Of a DNA stretch of 64,000 nt, positions 1 through 12,397 are shown one piece after another; positions within the stretch are counted from its first letter, which is position 1; each line of letters starts with the position of its first letter. A model generated the notes under the pieces. That model was given only the letters and a program-made list of their open reading frames with translations, searched no databases and had not been told where the DNA came from. Both the position numbers and the translations under genes were made by a program. This DNA comes from Lojkania enalia (Eukaryota > Ascomycota > Dothideomycetes > Pleosporales), in NCBI GenBank assembly GCA_010094045.1, contig ML986590.1, positions 239,810 through 303,809 of the forward strand. Direction: 5' to 3'.

Positions 1-248
1 CCCCCCCAAAAAAAAAAAACCAGAATTCCGTACCTGACACGAGCGCTTCAGCCAAGCAGCTAATCTAATCAATGCAATCAGAACCCTCTCCCAAGCCCAA
101 GAGGGAAAAAAAAAAAAAAAAAAACCGAAACCCAAAACTCAGAGGTACAACAAATGCTTCACAACTCCATTCCAAATAGATACGCTAAATAGACACCGTA
201 CTATGCTACCATGTCTAGCGGATAGTGTTAGAGAGTAAGGACGAGATG

Positions 249-2760
249 CTAAGCTGACGAGGAGGGCGAGTGCGAAGCGCTATAGCTCTGCCCCCTCGTC
301 CACGTGGCGAAGCACTCTTCATTTACGACACAGGAAATGAGTCCAAAAGCCCAGAACTCGGATTGGAATTCAAAATGGGAGGTCCCAGACGTGATAGGCC
401 CTATCAGTAGTACAATTAGCAAAGCTCTCAACGCGCATAGAACTAATTCAATCTCCCAACTGGGCTAACTGGGATGTTGGGGGTGTACTTACAGACTAGA
501 TTGAGCTGGGTATTGTTCAGCATGTCCCACCAATTCCACTCGGGCGCGCCTTGGGATGGTCCTTCCCCTTCTCCCACTAACATGGCTTGATGTCGTTGCT
601 CAATGGCTTGCGAATATGCGTCGAGTCTGTCCCATGGGATATCGAACTGCAACTCCTCTCCTCCCTGCGGGCAGGGTGGCGTTCTAGCTTTTTGTCTGGC
701 ATGCGTCGCCGCCATATTCTCTTTGTATTTTGCAAAAAAAGAAAAGCAGAGCGCTCGCTCAGGGCTGTTAGGACGACTGACAAGCCCTAGCATTAGTAGA
801 GGAAGGACAATAAAGCGGACACAGACAGGATCAAGCATGTCATGAAGTGCAAATAGACTCGAAGAAAGTGCCGAGAATGCGTCATCGTGGATCTTGTATC
901 GCTGGCTCCATAGGCTAGAGGCGGGCGGCTCACTAGGCGGCATTGGAGAAGGGCTCCGGGATAAGGGATCGTGGAGATCCAAGCCACTCGACAAGTAATC
1001 CGAAAGTCCCTCTGAGCTTTCAGAATCTTCTATGAAACTGCTAATCCCCTGGTTTTCGACAGTTTGATAATATCCGCCGAGCTCGTCGCGAGAAGCGAAC
1101 CAAGCGCTTGCTCCGGTTTGCGACGAGTTAATTAAGCCTGAGTTATTATCGGTTTGAAGAGCTAGACTAGACCGCCCGAAGTAGAGATACCGTAGGATAA
1201 GTATCGTGACGGCTCCTTTCCATGCAGTGCTGACCAGATCCCAGCTCCTTAATCGATCTTCGGTACTGTTACCTTCATTAGCAATTAACTGCAGAATACA
1301 AGATAATCACCTACAGTGGGACGTCCTTGTAGTAAAACTCCTTTACACTGTTGCAACCTTCCTCTGGCCGATACGAGAGAACATCTAGGAGTATTTGGTC
1401 GCGTTGATAAAGATCTGCATGCGTAATTGGGTGGTTGAATCCTAGGAGCTTAGATGCTAGGTCCCCTATATCCCATATTGCGAGAGTTAAGGGCATAGGG
1501 CATGGAGTGAAAAATTTGTGCTTGACTTCCGGAGCGTTGCATAGCAAATCTAGTGCTTTGCGTGAAGCCTGCTTAGCCCTTGTGACCGGAACAGGCGATA
1601 AGAGAATCCAGAACGTCTCCAAGTGTACTACGTGGGCAAGGGAAAGACGTAGGTGTGGGTAATGCATTGCGAGAGTTTCCATGCCACCAAAAGAAGCCAT
1701 AATATTTGTTGAGCCAAGGAAATGGACTATCCACCGGGCCATGCCTTGTTCGAATAGCTATGAAAGCATTAGTAAAACCGGGCCTAAAGGAATGACTGCT
1801 GCTTACATCCATTGCAAAAATTAACATGCCGCAAGAAACAACTACATCGGGTTGCTGGTTATGTGGGCTTTGCAATCGGCTGTTAAAGCTTTGATACACT
1901 TTGGCTTTAGTTTCCAAGGCTAACCGCTCTAGACTCCGGTTACCTGGTTGTCGAGAGGCCTTATGAACTGCAGCGTTGCCCAGAATGCAATTCACAATAT
2001 CCCGTGGCAGGATTTTAATAATGTCAAAAGATAGTGGAGCAATATGACGATCAACGAATCTACTCTGTCTGTGAGTTATTCGCTCCGCGCATATTGTAGA
2101 ATTGTCTGGGTCATGAGTGAGTCTCGTTCTAATTCCCCAAATTTTTTTTTTTTTTTTTTTTTTTGGGAGAAATGCTACTTACGATAAGCCATCAATTCCA
2201 AGAGAGTAGCTTCATTTACGGCAACGTCGGCGGTATAAACCTCGTTTAGAGGCCATTGCAACTGCGATGCCTCCATGAGTGGTGAAAGGGTTTCTTGGAC
2301 GATGTTCACCACCTGAGCTGATTATATTTTAGTATATTCGAAAAGTATTTGGATGGGATTGCCAAGACTCACTGTCTACAACCGGCTGGGACTTCCCCTT
2401 CAATTTCCCCCGGACAGCCACCCCTTCCGCCCATCTCAACGGTTTTCGATAACCGAGGCACGGCACCCCTTTCTTTGCACACTTCGCACATGTTGGCAGC
2501 TGGCGATCGCATTTTACGTGGCGCCTTCTACAAGTGTAGCATGGCACATCCGACATCTCTGTGAGCTCGTTGGATGGCGGACTTTCCCGATTCGACGGTG
2601 AGTTTTGTTTGGACTGCTTTTCGTTCTTTCTAGGCGTTGAAGAGCGGGATGAGAGCATTGTTCGGGTGTTTTTCTTTGCGAGTAGTCTAGTGATCCGGCA
2701 GCACGATACACTAGGAGAAGGAGACGGTGTGTTTATAATGTCGAATGCGATGCACTCCAT
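249..2760 (-). CDS. Zn2Cys6 fungal transcription factor
   Basis: A probable nuclear DNA-binding regulator with an N-terminal Zn2Cys6 binuclear cluster. The cluster has the spacing CX2CX6CX6CX2CX6C, beginning [11 protein letters not shown], followed by a basic Lys/Arg-rich linker. The remainder, about 500 residues, looks like the helical fungal-specific regulator domain (Fungal_trans_2/DUF3468 type). The gene has at least five introns. Visible junctions include GTGAGT near 2373, GTAAGC after the segment ending near 1810, GTAGGT near 1311, and GTAAGT at 492 with acceptor at 443. That last intron (443-492) keeps frame into the final exon, 249-442. I chose the ATG at 2758-2760; an upstream in-frame ATG at 2880 and a downstream one near 2658 are alternatives. 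The exon 2/3 junction near 2140-2190 is uncertain because of a long T tract in the intron. The target genes are unknown; the nearest partner is the dehydrogenase at 6.6-7.6 kb. Confidence 0.8.
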
Positions 2761-2880
2761 AGTTGAAGAATGTTTGACGCTTGGGGCGAAAATTTGGAGG
2801 AAAGCATAGAATATGACTGTGCGCAACTGTGTTACTTCAAGGCTGAAGGTCCACAGAAGCTGGAAGAGACATCGGCTCAT

Positions 2881-5780
2881 CCCGACACAGTCAAGTTCTT
2901 GATGCGGAGAAAATTAGGGCGGAAAGATGTAGCGACTAGGCATGTTAGCCGAGATAACATGATTGGTAGACGGCCGAAGAAGCATCCGCGATCGCCGTCT
3001 ATTTTAATGCAGGTCGAGCTTTCATAATCACCTTATCTCGCCTTGTGCAGCATTTTCGTCGCTACATGCCCTCTTTCGGCGTAGCGCTGAGCACCTCAGC
3101 CCTACCCTAAGGGCTACCCAACAACGTAGTCCGGACCGGCCACCTGGTATACGTCGGCGACATCCCGCAATGAGGGGTGCGCTTGAGTCGGGTTCGAAAC
3201 GACGTTTACTTGAGCCGCATTGTCAATGGTACGTCGATGTCACCGGCCTTCGATGGGGAATTACTGAAATAAGCAGTACACGGGCGGCGCAGCACTGCCT
3301 TTCCCAGGTTCAGCCTGCACGAACGTCATAGCGGGCTCAGTGCTGATCTGACCGACTTCTTGACCCTGCAGGTGCTGCCATTGCAACGTCGAATCTGCGC
3401 GGCGGTTGTGAGGTTACGGGCAAGAGGCGGTGCGTGATTAAGGTTAATGTGCACCCAATTTAGACCTCAGCTGCTGTCCAATCAGCGTCGCGCACCGGAC
3501 GAGGTCCCCGCTCGTCACACGTCCTCTACGTGGGCTGCTTAGCCGTCTCCGGTTAGCCGCACCCAGCCTTGCCCTCCGCGGCTGAGGTTTAATGCGTTGT
3601 GACGGTGAACCACTGCAGCACCGTCAGTCTGGGCGGCCAGCAACTACGCGCAAATCGAGCCGTAGCCTTCGCATACCCCGGCAAGCAGTCGGTATGAAAC
3701 ACGCCATCCTTCCCGCCGTTTGCGTCCAGAACAATCGAGACATTGCACGAAGTGGCGAGCTGAGAGACTTGGCTTCATCGCAAAGCTCATGTCACTGCAT
3801 TCCACTCCGCAGAGACAGGGCTTGCTCAGACCTACCTCTCCCTACTTTTTCGCATCGTATTGATCTAACGAGATCCCCCTCTCATCCAATGAGACATTCT
3901 GTGGCAGTGCGAAAATATCTGCGGCTCAATAGATCAAGAGCTACGACACATTAGGCTTGCGAATGAAGAAAATTGGAATATATTTGGAAGAAATAGCCCC
4001 AAATTGTAAGCTCGAGCAATGGAGAGCTGATCATTTTACGCCATTAGCGACCGCCATAATCATGCGTTCAGGAAGTCAATCTTTAACTCCTGTATATGGT
4101 CCTCCGTAAATTTTCGGCAAAAGTTTACAATCGGTAAATCTTAGCGGTACTAACACTACTTATCCTCGAACACAGACTTTAACAATAAGCGAATTGCAAG
4201 ATCCGGTATTTAGCGGAATCGCCTTTACGCACGCAACGGCGAGAAATAAACTGAAATAATTTGAACCGCCTAGACTAAGCACTGTGGCAATTGTGGCAAC
4301 TGTGCTTTGTAGAAGATGTGTACATATTCATGCAACTACACATTTGATGACAACGGCTGGAAATCTCGGAGAGACACCGGACTTGTTGCGATCCACAACC
4401 CGGCAGAGAGCACATTCTTGGTCGCAACTATACCCGTGCGAGGGTCTTACCTTCATTTCGACATGTCCTTGACCATGGCAGCGAATAGAAAATAATATCT
4501 CTAACCAAGTTTCAACGCGGCCGCCCTGTGAACTCGAAGGGCCATTTTAGCAGTATTGGGCCATTAGATCGCCATCCTATAGGCAAAGAACGAGGAGGTA
4601 AATTCGCTAATCATTGTGCTGTCCTCCCAAATGTTTCATAGAGGAGCCTAACCTCCAATACTTCGCCGAATTTCTACCTATACATGGAAATAGACATGGA
4701 TAGCAAAAGCTCGGATGGAGGCGCCAAGAGCTGGATGTCAGGTACCCGCAAGAGCTGCGCCACCCAAGGATTATCGGATGGCGAGAGCATTATTCTATTC
4801 GTCAACGGTCAACTTCCGTCACTCAACCTTGTCTAAGAGCTCGAGCCATTGGTGCGGGGATGTCTCTAGATATCGATCCTGTTCTCGAAGGCGAAATTGC
4901 GTTCGGTCGCTGGTGAACTCGCTTATCTAGAATAGCCCCCAGATTGTCGCTTATACTTGCATTGGCATCTCGCCCTACGATCAACTTCTCAAATAGTCCA
5001 AGGTGGCAAGTTTACGTTGGTGATGATATCCAAAGATGCAGCACACCACCGCGCTATTTACGGAGCAAAGAGCATCGACGCGTCAGGTTGATCGTCCAGG
5101 GAGATCATTGCCGTGTTAGGTTGGTTTTCAGCGCTCACCTGTTCATCGTGCGACGTTGCCTTTGACAGGGAGCGCATTGATACAGAAAAATGGACTTGAA
5201 AACCACGCAATATGTAAGCTGTCTCTCAAATCTCTCTTGATAAATACATATCATGCGCGAGATCATGGCTAATTCTTATGTCTGGACGCTGTTTTGGGCA
5301 GTGTCTTCACGTTGCCAAGCAAATTCTTCGTTTTGATTCAGATTCCCAGAAACTCCATAATTCCCCATCAATGTGTGAATGGTTTTCATGTCGGGAGTGC
5401 CAATACATGCATGGATGAGTCACTCTCGTCGCTCACCCTCTACCTACATCACGCAAACTCCTGTGATAGAAGTCACGCTTTCCACTTGACAGCATCCGAG
5501 CATCGATCGAGCGGTATTTCTTCCTTCTTTGCACTCCACAACCAAAGACCCTTGTCACTGATGGATACTTGGCGAGGGCTTCTTTAGTTCCACATTCCGC
5601 CTCTCGGCTACAATATGTGACGCAAAGTTATCAGCATCTGCACTGATTGTTGTACAGGGCGTAAACAATCGCTGTGGAGGCAAAATCAGTGAATGTGCTC
5701 CTTCTTTAATCTAAGGAGCCATGGAGAATCATTAGACCATTGGGTTAGCATGGTATTGCGCAATAACGTGTCCGACTCTG
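2881..5780. other. Gene-poor intergenic region
   Basis: No open frame here has codon usage, motifs or splice structure that I can support. The longest (3592-3954, 120 codons) is low-complexity arginine/serine-rich and is not convincing. GC content is moderate, without the extreme TA richness of the transposon island at 10.8-21.4 kb. Confidence 0.5.
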
Positions 5781-5786
5781 GTTTAG

Positions 5787-6064
5787 CGAGACCCTCGTCG
5801 GCATCATCGGCATCGCCGGCCTCGCCTTAGCCCACGAGGGTATGCTTAAGGTCGAGGACTTCCACGACGTCGGCGCGGCCTTCAACAGGCCAGAATTCGA
5901 GGGCGAAAAACGCTACCTGCTAGAGGCCATGAAGGAGAACCAGTGCTACTCTGTTGTATTCCGACCCCGTGAGGCTGGGTATGTATCGCTCCTTCTTTCA
6001 CGATGAAAACGTCGGCAAGGCGCAGAAGCAGTCCGCTGTTTGGGCCGACGTCGAAGAATTTTAG
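5787..6064 (+). pseudogene. GC-rich coding relic, unidentified
   Basis: A short GC-rich island in a gene-poor stretch. The frame beginning at the codons for E-T-L-V-G-I-I-G stays open for about 70 codons, with strong third-position G/C bias (for example HEGMLKVEDFHDVGAAF), and ends in TGA near 6004. A one- or two-base shift near 5978 restores an open frame (MYRSFFHDENVGKAQKQ and onward) that ends at the TAG at 6062-6064. No start codon context is present. I do not recognise the family. It is most simply a frameshifted gene fragment; a very short unrecognised intron at the shift is the alternative. Confidence 0.4.
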
Positions 6065-6582
6065 GTGAGTTATCTACACGTCATGTACCTCAAGCGATTC
6101 TAATCAATGCATAGACTGCTCACTAGCTCTTCTGAGGTCGAATCTTACAACTTTTATTAGTAGCTACTCCGATTCTCTAATTTCATTCGGGGAATCAACT
6201 TATAGTAATAATAATCAAGAGAAGATGGGTAGAATACACGGTTGATGGTAGTTCAAAATTCAGCGGGGTAGAGGTGAACATAGAGATCTTTCGGAGACTT
6301 TCTTTAATATAGGGCAATCGGATTTCCTTGTCATTCAATCCTCTTACTTCATAACATCAACGTGGTACCATCCAAAATCTCATGTTTTTCACTAATTTGA
6401 TGTAATATACCCCTGTAATTACACAGCGTTTAATATATTGACTGGACGAAGTCTCCATGTTTCTGACCAACCTATGCATTATGGCTCTTCTAGGACCCCT
6501 GACGTGCTTCAAGTGTACACATTTGCTATCGACGCTCTAAAAACACATTACCATTACCACGAAATTCACCAAACCATTCCCC

Positions 6583-7584
6583 TCAAGCGCCCTCAATCCT
6601 GCCGAAAACCTCTATAGTATGTTCCCAGACCTTCTCTCCCATCCCCTGTTCCCTAAGCTGCGTCAACATCTTATTACCTGGAATGACATTCGAATCCGAA
6701 TGAAGCAAATACACGCCACTCCCAATCGCGCCATCGCTCCCCTTCGCTGCACCATCATCTCTCTTCTCCTTCGCCACAAGTTTCTCACACGTAGCCCCAT
6801 ACAAGGTCCTTTCCCCGACCTCATCAATCGAGTATCCAAACAACCTCATAACTGGCGCCATAACCCAATCCACAAGGACCTTCGCCCACCACGGCAGCCC
6901 CTCAAATCTCAAACCCGTCCCACCAACGAGACCAGGGAACGTGTACACGATGCCAATACCCTCGTTTTCCGGCCTCTTAGCAAACTCCTCAAGGAACAGC
7001 GCCATCATGCTACTCGCCGCACCCGCCGCATTCGGCAGGCTATAATGGTTCTTCAACTGCCAGTCCTCTGGGAACAATTTCCCCTCAGTGCCAGCCCCTA
7101 GCACAGAGACGACTTTTGGGTTCTCCGATTTGCGGAGCAGAGGAGCTAAGGTGAGTAGAAAGCGTATGCGTGCGTAGTACCGGATTGTGAGGAGGCGGTC
7201 GAGTCCTTCAGGCGACTCGTCATAGTGCAGGGCTAGGTATCCGGGGGACATGAATAGGAAGTCGATTTTCTCTGCCTGCTCAGCGATCTGGTTGGCGGCG
7301 GATTGAGCATCTTTGACGAGCGTTAGGTCGGGTGCTTCGACGGGGATTAGCTTTGCGGAGGGGTTGAGCTTGGCAATGGTTTGGGTGAGGGAGTCCAAGC
7401 TCTTGCGCGAGCGGCCGACTATATAAATTGTTGGGGAGGCTCCAGATGTATGTTTCGCGAAGGCGCGAAGGGTGCCGAGACCGATGCCATTTGTGGCGCC
7501 GACGAAGACGGCGGTGAGGTTGCTGCTTGCGTGCGTGGAGAAGAAGGATGAGTTTGTGGCTAGGATGTCCCTATATTTGACCAT
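6583..7584 (-). CDS. Atypical short-chain dehydrogenase/reductase
   Basis: A single-exon 333-residue protein with a Rossmann nucleotide-binding motif close to the N terminus (VGATNGIGLGTLRAF, the TGxxxGIG pattern with V for T). It has the helix/strand order of classical SDRs, including a NAG-like segment (FLFMSPGYL) and the strand ending KVVSVLGAG. The catalytic YxxxK signature is not seen where expected; the segment there reads HYSLPNAAGAAS. This matches a fungal SDR group in which the usual Tyr-Lys pair is not conserved, some members of which sit in metabolite clusters. Substrate is unknown. Here the only neighbour that could be related is the Zn2Cys6 regulator at 0.2-2.8 kb; no polyketide or peptide synthase is present. 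The start at 7584 gives the full Rossmann fold. Confidence 0.85.
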   Translation of the reverse strand: MVKYRDILATNSSFFSTHASSNLTAVFVGATNGIGLGTLRAFAKHTSGASPTIYIVGRSRKSLDSLTQTIAKLNPSAKLIPVEAPDLTLVKDAQSAANQIAEQAEKIDFLFMSPGYLALHYDESPEGLDRLLTIRYYARIRFLLTLAPLLRKSENPKVVSVLGAGTEGKLFPEDWQLKNHYSLPNAAGAASSMMALFLEEFAKRPENEGIGIVYTFPGLVGGTGLRFEGLPWWAKVLVDWVMAPVMRLFGYSIDEVGERTLYGATCEKLVAKEKRDDGAAKGSDGAIGSGVYLLHSDSNVIPGNKMLTQLREQGMGEKVWEHTIEVFGRIEGA

Positions 7585-8561
7585 TTTGGCAACAGAAACA
7601 GCGGAGATGTGAATTATACCGATAGGTGCTGGATTGATGGGAGAGTAGTTTTTGAGGATTAGTTGTGTGAGGAATGTTTTAGTGGAATGAGGTTGGCATC
7701 ATGGTGGCCTCGATGCATTTATATCATTACATCACCCCATCGCGTACTGCCCCCCCTCGTGTACTACCAGATATACGCGTACAGAATCGTACGCCCGTAT
7801 CTATTGTTAAGTAATATCGGCGGTAGATGCGCATCGAACGCCGACGAAAGAAGGAGATACCAGCTACAGAAGCTTCCGCCAATCATCAATCGCGGGGCTA
7901 AAACTATTACTGCTGTAGTCGGACTCTCGATCGACCGAGCTTAGTAATTCGGACTAAAGACCAACGCATTCATACCACCGTGGAACGCAAGGTGTGATTC
8001 TTACGCAAATTACTTCCTCGAGTGAGTATGTAGTTCGTTCGCGAGAAGAATCGTCTACGTAAAGCTGGCGAAGATAGTTATTCAGCAATCGCAGGATTAG
8101 AAAGCGCCTCGAGCAGAGGGATGCAGAGGGCTAGAGGGATGCGCAGCAAGATCATAGAGCCTAGCATGCTCGACGTCCTAGGATAGACTTAGAACTAGCT
8201 CCTACTTGGGTAGGGGTTTACTATCGCACTGTCCTAAGGACCACGAGATCGCAGCCATGGTGCGTGAGCGACCTCTGAACAGTCCAACCGAGCACCGGCT
8301 AACAGCAGGAAGGACTGTATCGACGTTGAATAGCCCCCTAAGCTTTTATATAAATGCCTAGAATCTTAACGACCTTAATAATGATCAGGAGAGGAGGGTA
8401 ACTAGAGGTGTCACATGACCACTTAGTCATCACATCCTTCACCGATGTCCATGCGTCATTTTTTTGTTTCGACACAGTGAGCACTCAGGGCGAGTCCCGC
8501 CCCGTCAACGAGCGGCTCGGTCAAAATCGACAGCGGATGAGACACTAGAAATGCACTCGAG
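7585..8561. other. Intergenic region
   Basis: This spans between the divergent promoters of the dehydrogenase (-) and the orphan gene (+). Only one open frame of about 90 codons is present (7663-7944), without coding character. I see no RNA gene or repeat. Confidence 0.5.
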
Positions 8562-9625
8562 ATGGCCTCTTCAACTTGTCGTGTAGCACTCAACGACCTC
8601 ATCGCCTGCTTTCACGATCAAATATCAGAACACTTCCAAGATGTAGACTGGGCTAGTGAAGCACAGTACATAACAGCGGCCTGTCTCACCGCGGCCATAA
8701 TGTTTGTCTTCTCAACCATCCACCCACACCTTTCGGTCTTCTAACCCCCTTCCACAGAATCTTCACCATCTTCTCCCTCGAGCGACGCTATCCCGACGCA
8801 TTCTCCTCCATCGAATACTTCACCACAACCTGGACGACTACTCTCGCTGAAAAACTAACATGGCTTATTCCAACCCGGCTCTCCAACACATTAAACAGGA
8901 CCTCCGGCCTACCACGCTCTCCAAACAACCTTCGCGTAGTATGCCAAGACCGGCCACAACCCATCACCCCCCGCCAACCTTCTACGCCCCGAATCTCATT
9001 TTCTACCACAGGTACCACTGTCTTCGGCTACCCGTCCCAAGGCGGCTTGATATCTCTCTCACCGGCCCACATCCCGGACTTCACATTCCTGGCCCTCGAC
9101 AGATTGAACCCGGCATTAACCCGGCACTCATCGCCCGCCACCGAGGACGCGTTCTGCGACAAACTGCTGCGGTTAGGCGCAAAATGGTGGGACTCTCGCG
9201 CGCGGTACCATCTCCTGACTGGCGCTTTAGAAGGCGAGGAAGACTGCCTTGCCGCGCTAGAAGACGGTAGTGCACCGGAAGCCAGCGTTCGGGAGAGCAC
9301 ATGGATGTGTGTGGCATGGGTTAGTGGTGGCGGATTTGTGGTTGCGGAGTGCGATGATGAGAGAGTGGGTGGAGGGGAGGAGGTGCCGGAGGATGTTGGG
9401 AGGTTGGGGCTGTGTGGGAATATGGAGGAGAGAGGGAGGGTGCTTAGGGACAGGTTTCAGGGGAGATTTTATGCAGATGTGAAGGAGTATGATGGTGTTG
9501 CGTGGATTGGGGGGTTAGAAAGGAGGAAGGAGGGTGAGCACGGGGAGTTGGAGAGGACTTGGGAGGATGATGAGTTTGAAATTGTGGATGGTGGCGATGG
9601 ACATGGAGATATAGCAGAGGGGTAG
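8562..9625 (+). CDS. Orphan two-exon protein with N-terminal hydrophobic segment
   Basis: Exon 1 runs 8562-8701 and exon 2 8758-9625. The intron 8702-8757 (56 bp, GTTTGT...CACAG, with a CTAAC branch motif) joins the frames exactly and restores an uninterrupted protein of about 335 residues. Residues about 35-55 are hydrophobic (ITAACLTAAIIIFTIF), probably a membrane anchor. A Ser/Pro/Arg-rich linker follows, then a soluble domain containing FGYPSQGGLISLSP, FTFLALDRLNPA and WWDSRARYHLL, then an acidic Gly/Glu/Asp-rich tail. I do not recognise the family. The soluble domain's Trp/Tyr-rich blocks suggest a folded unit rather than spurious translation. The ATG is the first in the transcript-proximal region and the only one in frame with the hydrophobic segment. 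Confidence 0.65.
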
Positions 9626-9804
9626 TTTTAGTGATAATCCCAGGCACTTGAGGCTCTGAGAACTTTGCACAGTGTAAATTCCATTCTGCGCATAGCGAAT
9701 GTCTCAATCATAACAACCAATTAGTCTCGCATTTCAAGCATGTCTGGAGCACGAATAAGGACACCGAGGCCCGATGGTCAAAAGGAGCAAGAGCCTAATT
9801 TACC

Positions 9805-10137
9805 TTATCTATTTCTCGATTGACTCCTTGGTTGGATTTCGTCACGCGATAACAGCTGTAAGCTAAATGGAGAAAGGCAAGAGAAATTACCCACCGATGT
9901 TGACACCAAGAAGAAGAATCCTATCAGCTTTGCCATTACGAAGAGCGACAAGGCATACATATAGAGAATGTAGGTACAACAAAAAAACTGGACGCTCAAA
10001 ACTATCCAAGCGAAATGGAATAACTTAGATGGTTTTGGATTTCGGAAGGGAGAGTATGGAAGATGGCTTACAATCAATGCCGAATGAGAGCTTTCCATTT
10101 CGATATGACGTTGGAAGACATCATACAGAGCGATCAT
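9805..10137 (-). CDS. Possible small membrane protein, low confidence
   Basis: From the ATG at 10137 a short N-terminal exon (MIALYDVFQRHIEMESS and four more residues) ends at GTAAGC. An acceptor about 48 bases on restores frame into a hydrophobic segment (FFCCTYILYMYALSLFVM). A second candidate intron (GTAATT...ACAG) would end the protein after V-A-V-I-A. Read without introns the frame is also open for 110 codons. The sequence has real splice-like signals but no recognisable family, and the codon usage is weak. It could be non-coding. Confidence 0.25.
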   Translation of the reverse strand: MIALYDVFQRHIEMESSHSALIVSHLPYSPFRNPKPSKLFHFAWIVLSVQFFCCTYILYMYALSLFVMAKLIGFFFLVSTSVGNFSCLSPFSLQLLSRDEIQPRSQSRNR

Positions 10138-10511
10138 CTTCAGTCTAACTCCGCTAAGCAGGTATGATATCTCTGCGTTTCATCGGTTCCTACGTTGGTT
10201 TGCAAAGTTATAGGAGGAAGCATTGGCCGTGTCTCCGCATACATAGAGTACAAATCCGGCATAGACAGGACAATTAGGAGTATAGAACAATTATTTTTAG
10301 AGCGAGGATTGGTAGCACGGATACTGAACAGCAGTGATGCCAGTACTGGGATATAAGGAGAAGGTATTTTATGTTTATGAGATCACTAAAGGAATAGATG
10401 AGGCGAGAGTAGCTAGGCGTAATACTATTTATAGCGCAGACCGGCCATTCATGCATATTTTGAAATAGCTAATGTCATGGGGATTTTCGGCTAGTCTGCC
10501 GAGCTGTATCA

Positions 10512-10572
10512 GATATCGACGTACGATATCACGGTCGATATCACGCCGGATATCACGCTGGATATCAGCTGA
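10512..10572. repeat. 12-bp minisatellite of GATATC units
   Basis: GATATC recurs at 10512, 10525, 10537, 10549 and 10561, with spacing 13, 12, 12 and 12. The unit is roughly GATATCACGSYS, so about five tandem units. It lies about 60 bases before the block that is duplicated across the assembly gap. Confidence 0.75.
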
Positions 10573-10623
10573 TATACCCCTTTTTCATGTACATAAATAT
10601 GGCCCGCTGGCCATCTTCAATCA

Positions 10624-12387
10624 ACCAGTTCAGCTCCTCATCTCCCTCCCTGAGACAAGATTCGCCTCTCACCACAGCTAATAATACTAAGTCACTATCG
10701 CATAATGCACCATATTGTGTGGTAGGCTAATTTCCACGGTTATCGTCATCTAAATTTCTGGCTCTGCGAGAATGCTCATTTTAGGAATTGAAAACGATAG
10801 TACGTATAACGTAAGTGGTAAGCGAGCGCGCCGCCTCACCAACTTTATGTAACACCCTACCTTCTAATAATAATAGCTCAACCTACGAATGCCCAATCCA
10901 GCTGTAACGAAGCAGATATCTCCCTAGCTATCTTAGCTATTAATAACAAGCAACTTCAAAGCGAAAGACGCGCTGCTTCTATATATAACGTCTCCCGAAG
11001 AACAATATGTCGACGACGCGACGGAATTACTACACGACGCGATTGTAAGCCAAATTCGAAGAAGCTTACTAAGCTAGAAGAGGAGGCTATTATTACACAT
11101 ATACTTAACCTAGATTCGCGAGGATTTATACCCTCTCTAGGTGCTGTATAAGATATAGCGGATAAGCTACTTGCTGAGCGCGGCGCTGGACAGGTTAGCT
11201 AGAAATAGCCTAGGAACTTTATTAAGCGAATAAATAGCCTTAAAATACGATTTAATCGACTATATAATTATTAGAGAGCTTTATACGAAGATCCTAAGAT
11301 TATTAGAGCCTGGTTTGAGCTTATAGCGCGTACGAAAGCTACATATAGTATCTATAATAAGGATGTCTACAATTTCAATAAAGCTAGCTTTATAATAGGC
11401 AAGATATCACCTAAGTGTTATGAATATAGGACGCTAAGAGGCACCGCCTCTGTAGCTAAGGCTTGATCCAACATCAGCTACTATAGAGGTCGACTCGGAT
11501 GAGGACCGATAGGGTAATAATAGGTAGAAGTATATTAGAGACCAGTTATCAGACAGTAAGCAGTAGGACTACAGGAACTGGGGAGATAATTAGTTAGACG
11601 ATAAAGTATAGCACAACCTATATACGTAACTGTAGTAGAAGTATTAGGTATAGTAGAATAGACCTAACAGACCTGACGGATCTAATAAGCTAGGCTTAAC
11701 AGTCTTAGACTTAACTATATAAGAAGGGGAGATCTCCTTATAAGATTAAATCCTTTATAGTTATTCTTGCAGATTTATCTTATTACTCTATTAGACTTCT
11801 AAATATACTTATTACATTCGAAGAACCGGTAAACCTAATACTCTCTTATTACTAAAGCTACTACCTCTAACTAATCTAATATAAATAAGGCCCCAGCGCG
11901 CGTACGACTGCGATAGCGGTTATTATATATACTAGTAGTATATAGGTTAGTAATATAATAACTACCTAATATTAAGAGAATAGGAACTATTTAAAGATAT
12001 CTACTACATCGTAAAATTAAGTTATAATAACCTAAAGGCTGCAAGCCCTAGAAGAAGCTATAATATAGAAAGTATAGGAACAGGAAACTCGTATTATATA
12101 GATGTAATATAAGCTAGCTGCAGCTAGAGCCGACCTAGCTAAAGCTAAATAATAAGTATAAGTTAAGATAGCTTTACTAAGGAAGTTTAACGGTAAGAAA
12201 GAATATGTTAACCCTTTTCTTATATTAATAGAGCTGTACTTTAGGTTTAATAGTATAACCTTCTTCTTAGATAAGGATAAAATCTTAGCTACAATAATAA
12301 ATATAGAAGAGATACTACTAGTATAGGCTGAACTATTTATAGTAGATTGGCTGGAGAATAGAGGTAATATAAAGAAGACTAGAAAAT
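10624..12387. repeat. Copy 1 of a 1,764-bp duplicated block (probable assembly artefact)
   Basis: This segment reads the same as 12398-14161 at a constant offset of 1,774 at every point I compared, from ACCAGTTCAG at the left edge to GACTAGAAAAT at the right edge. It stops precisely at a run of ten Ns. It contains the left end of the pogo-type transposon (TIR from 10809), a first copy of the 5' LTR (from 11416) and the start of the internal region. Identical ends abutting a fixed-size gap are the signature of two overlapping contigs that were not merged. Confidence 0.85.
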
Positions 12388-12397
12388 NNNNNNNNNN
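12388..12397. other. Assembly gap (10 N)
   Basis: Ten consecutive Ns, with identical 1,764-bp sequence ending on the left and beginning on the right. The true gap may be zero or negative in size. Confidence 0.98.
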
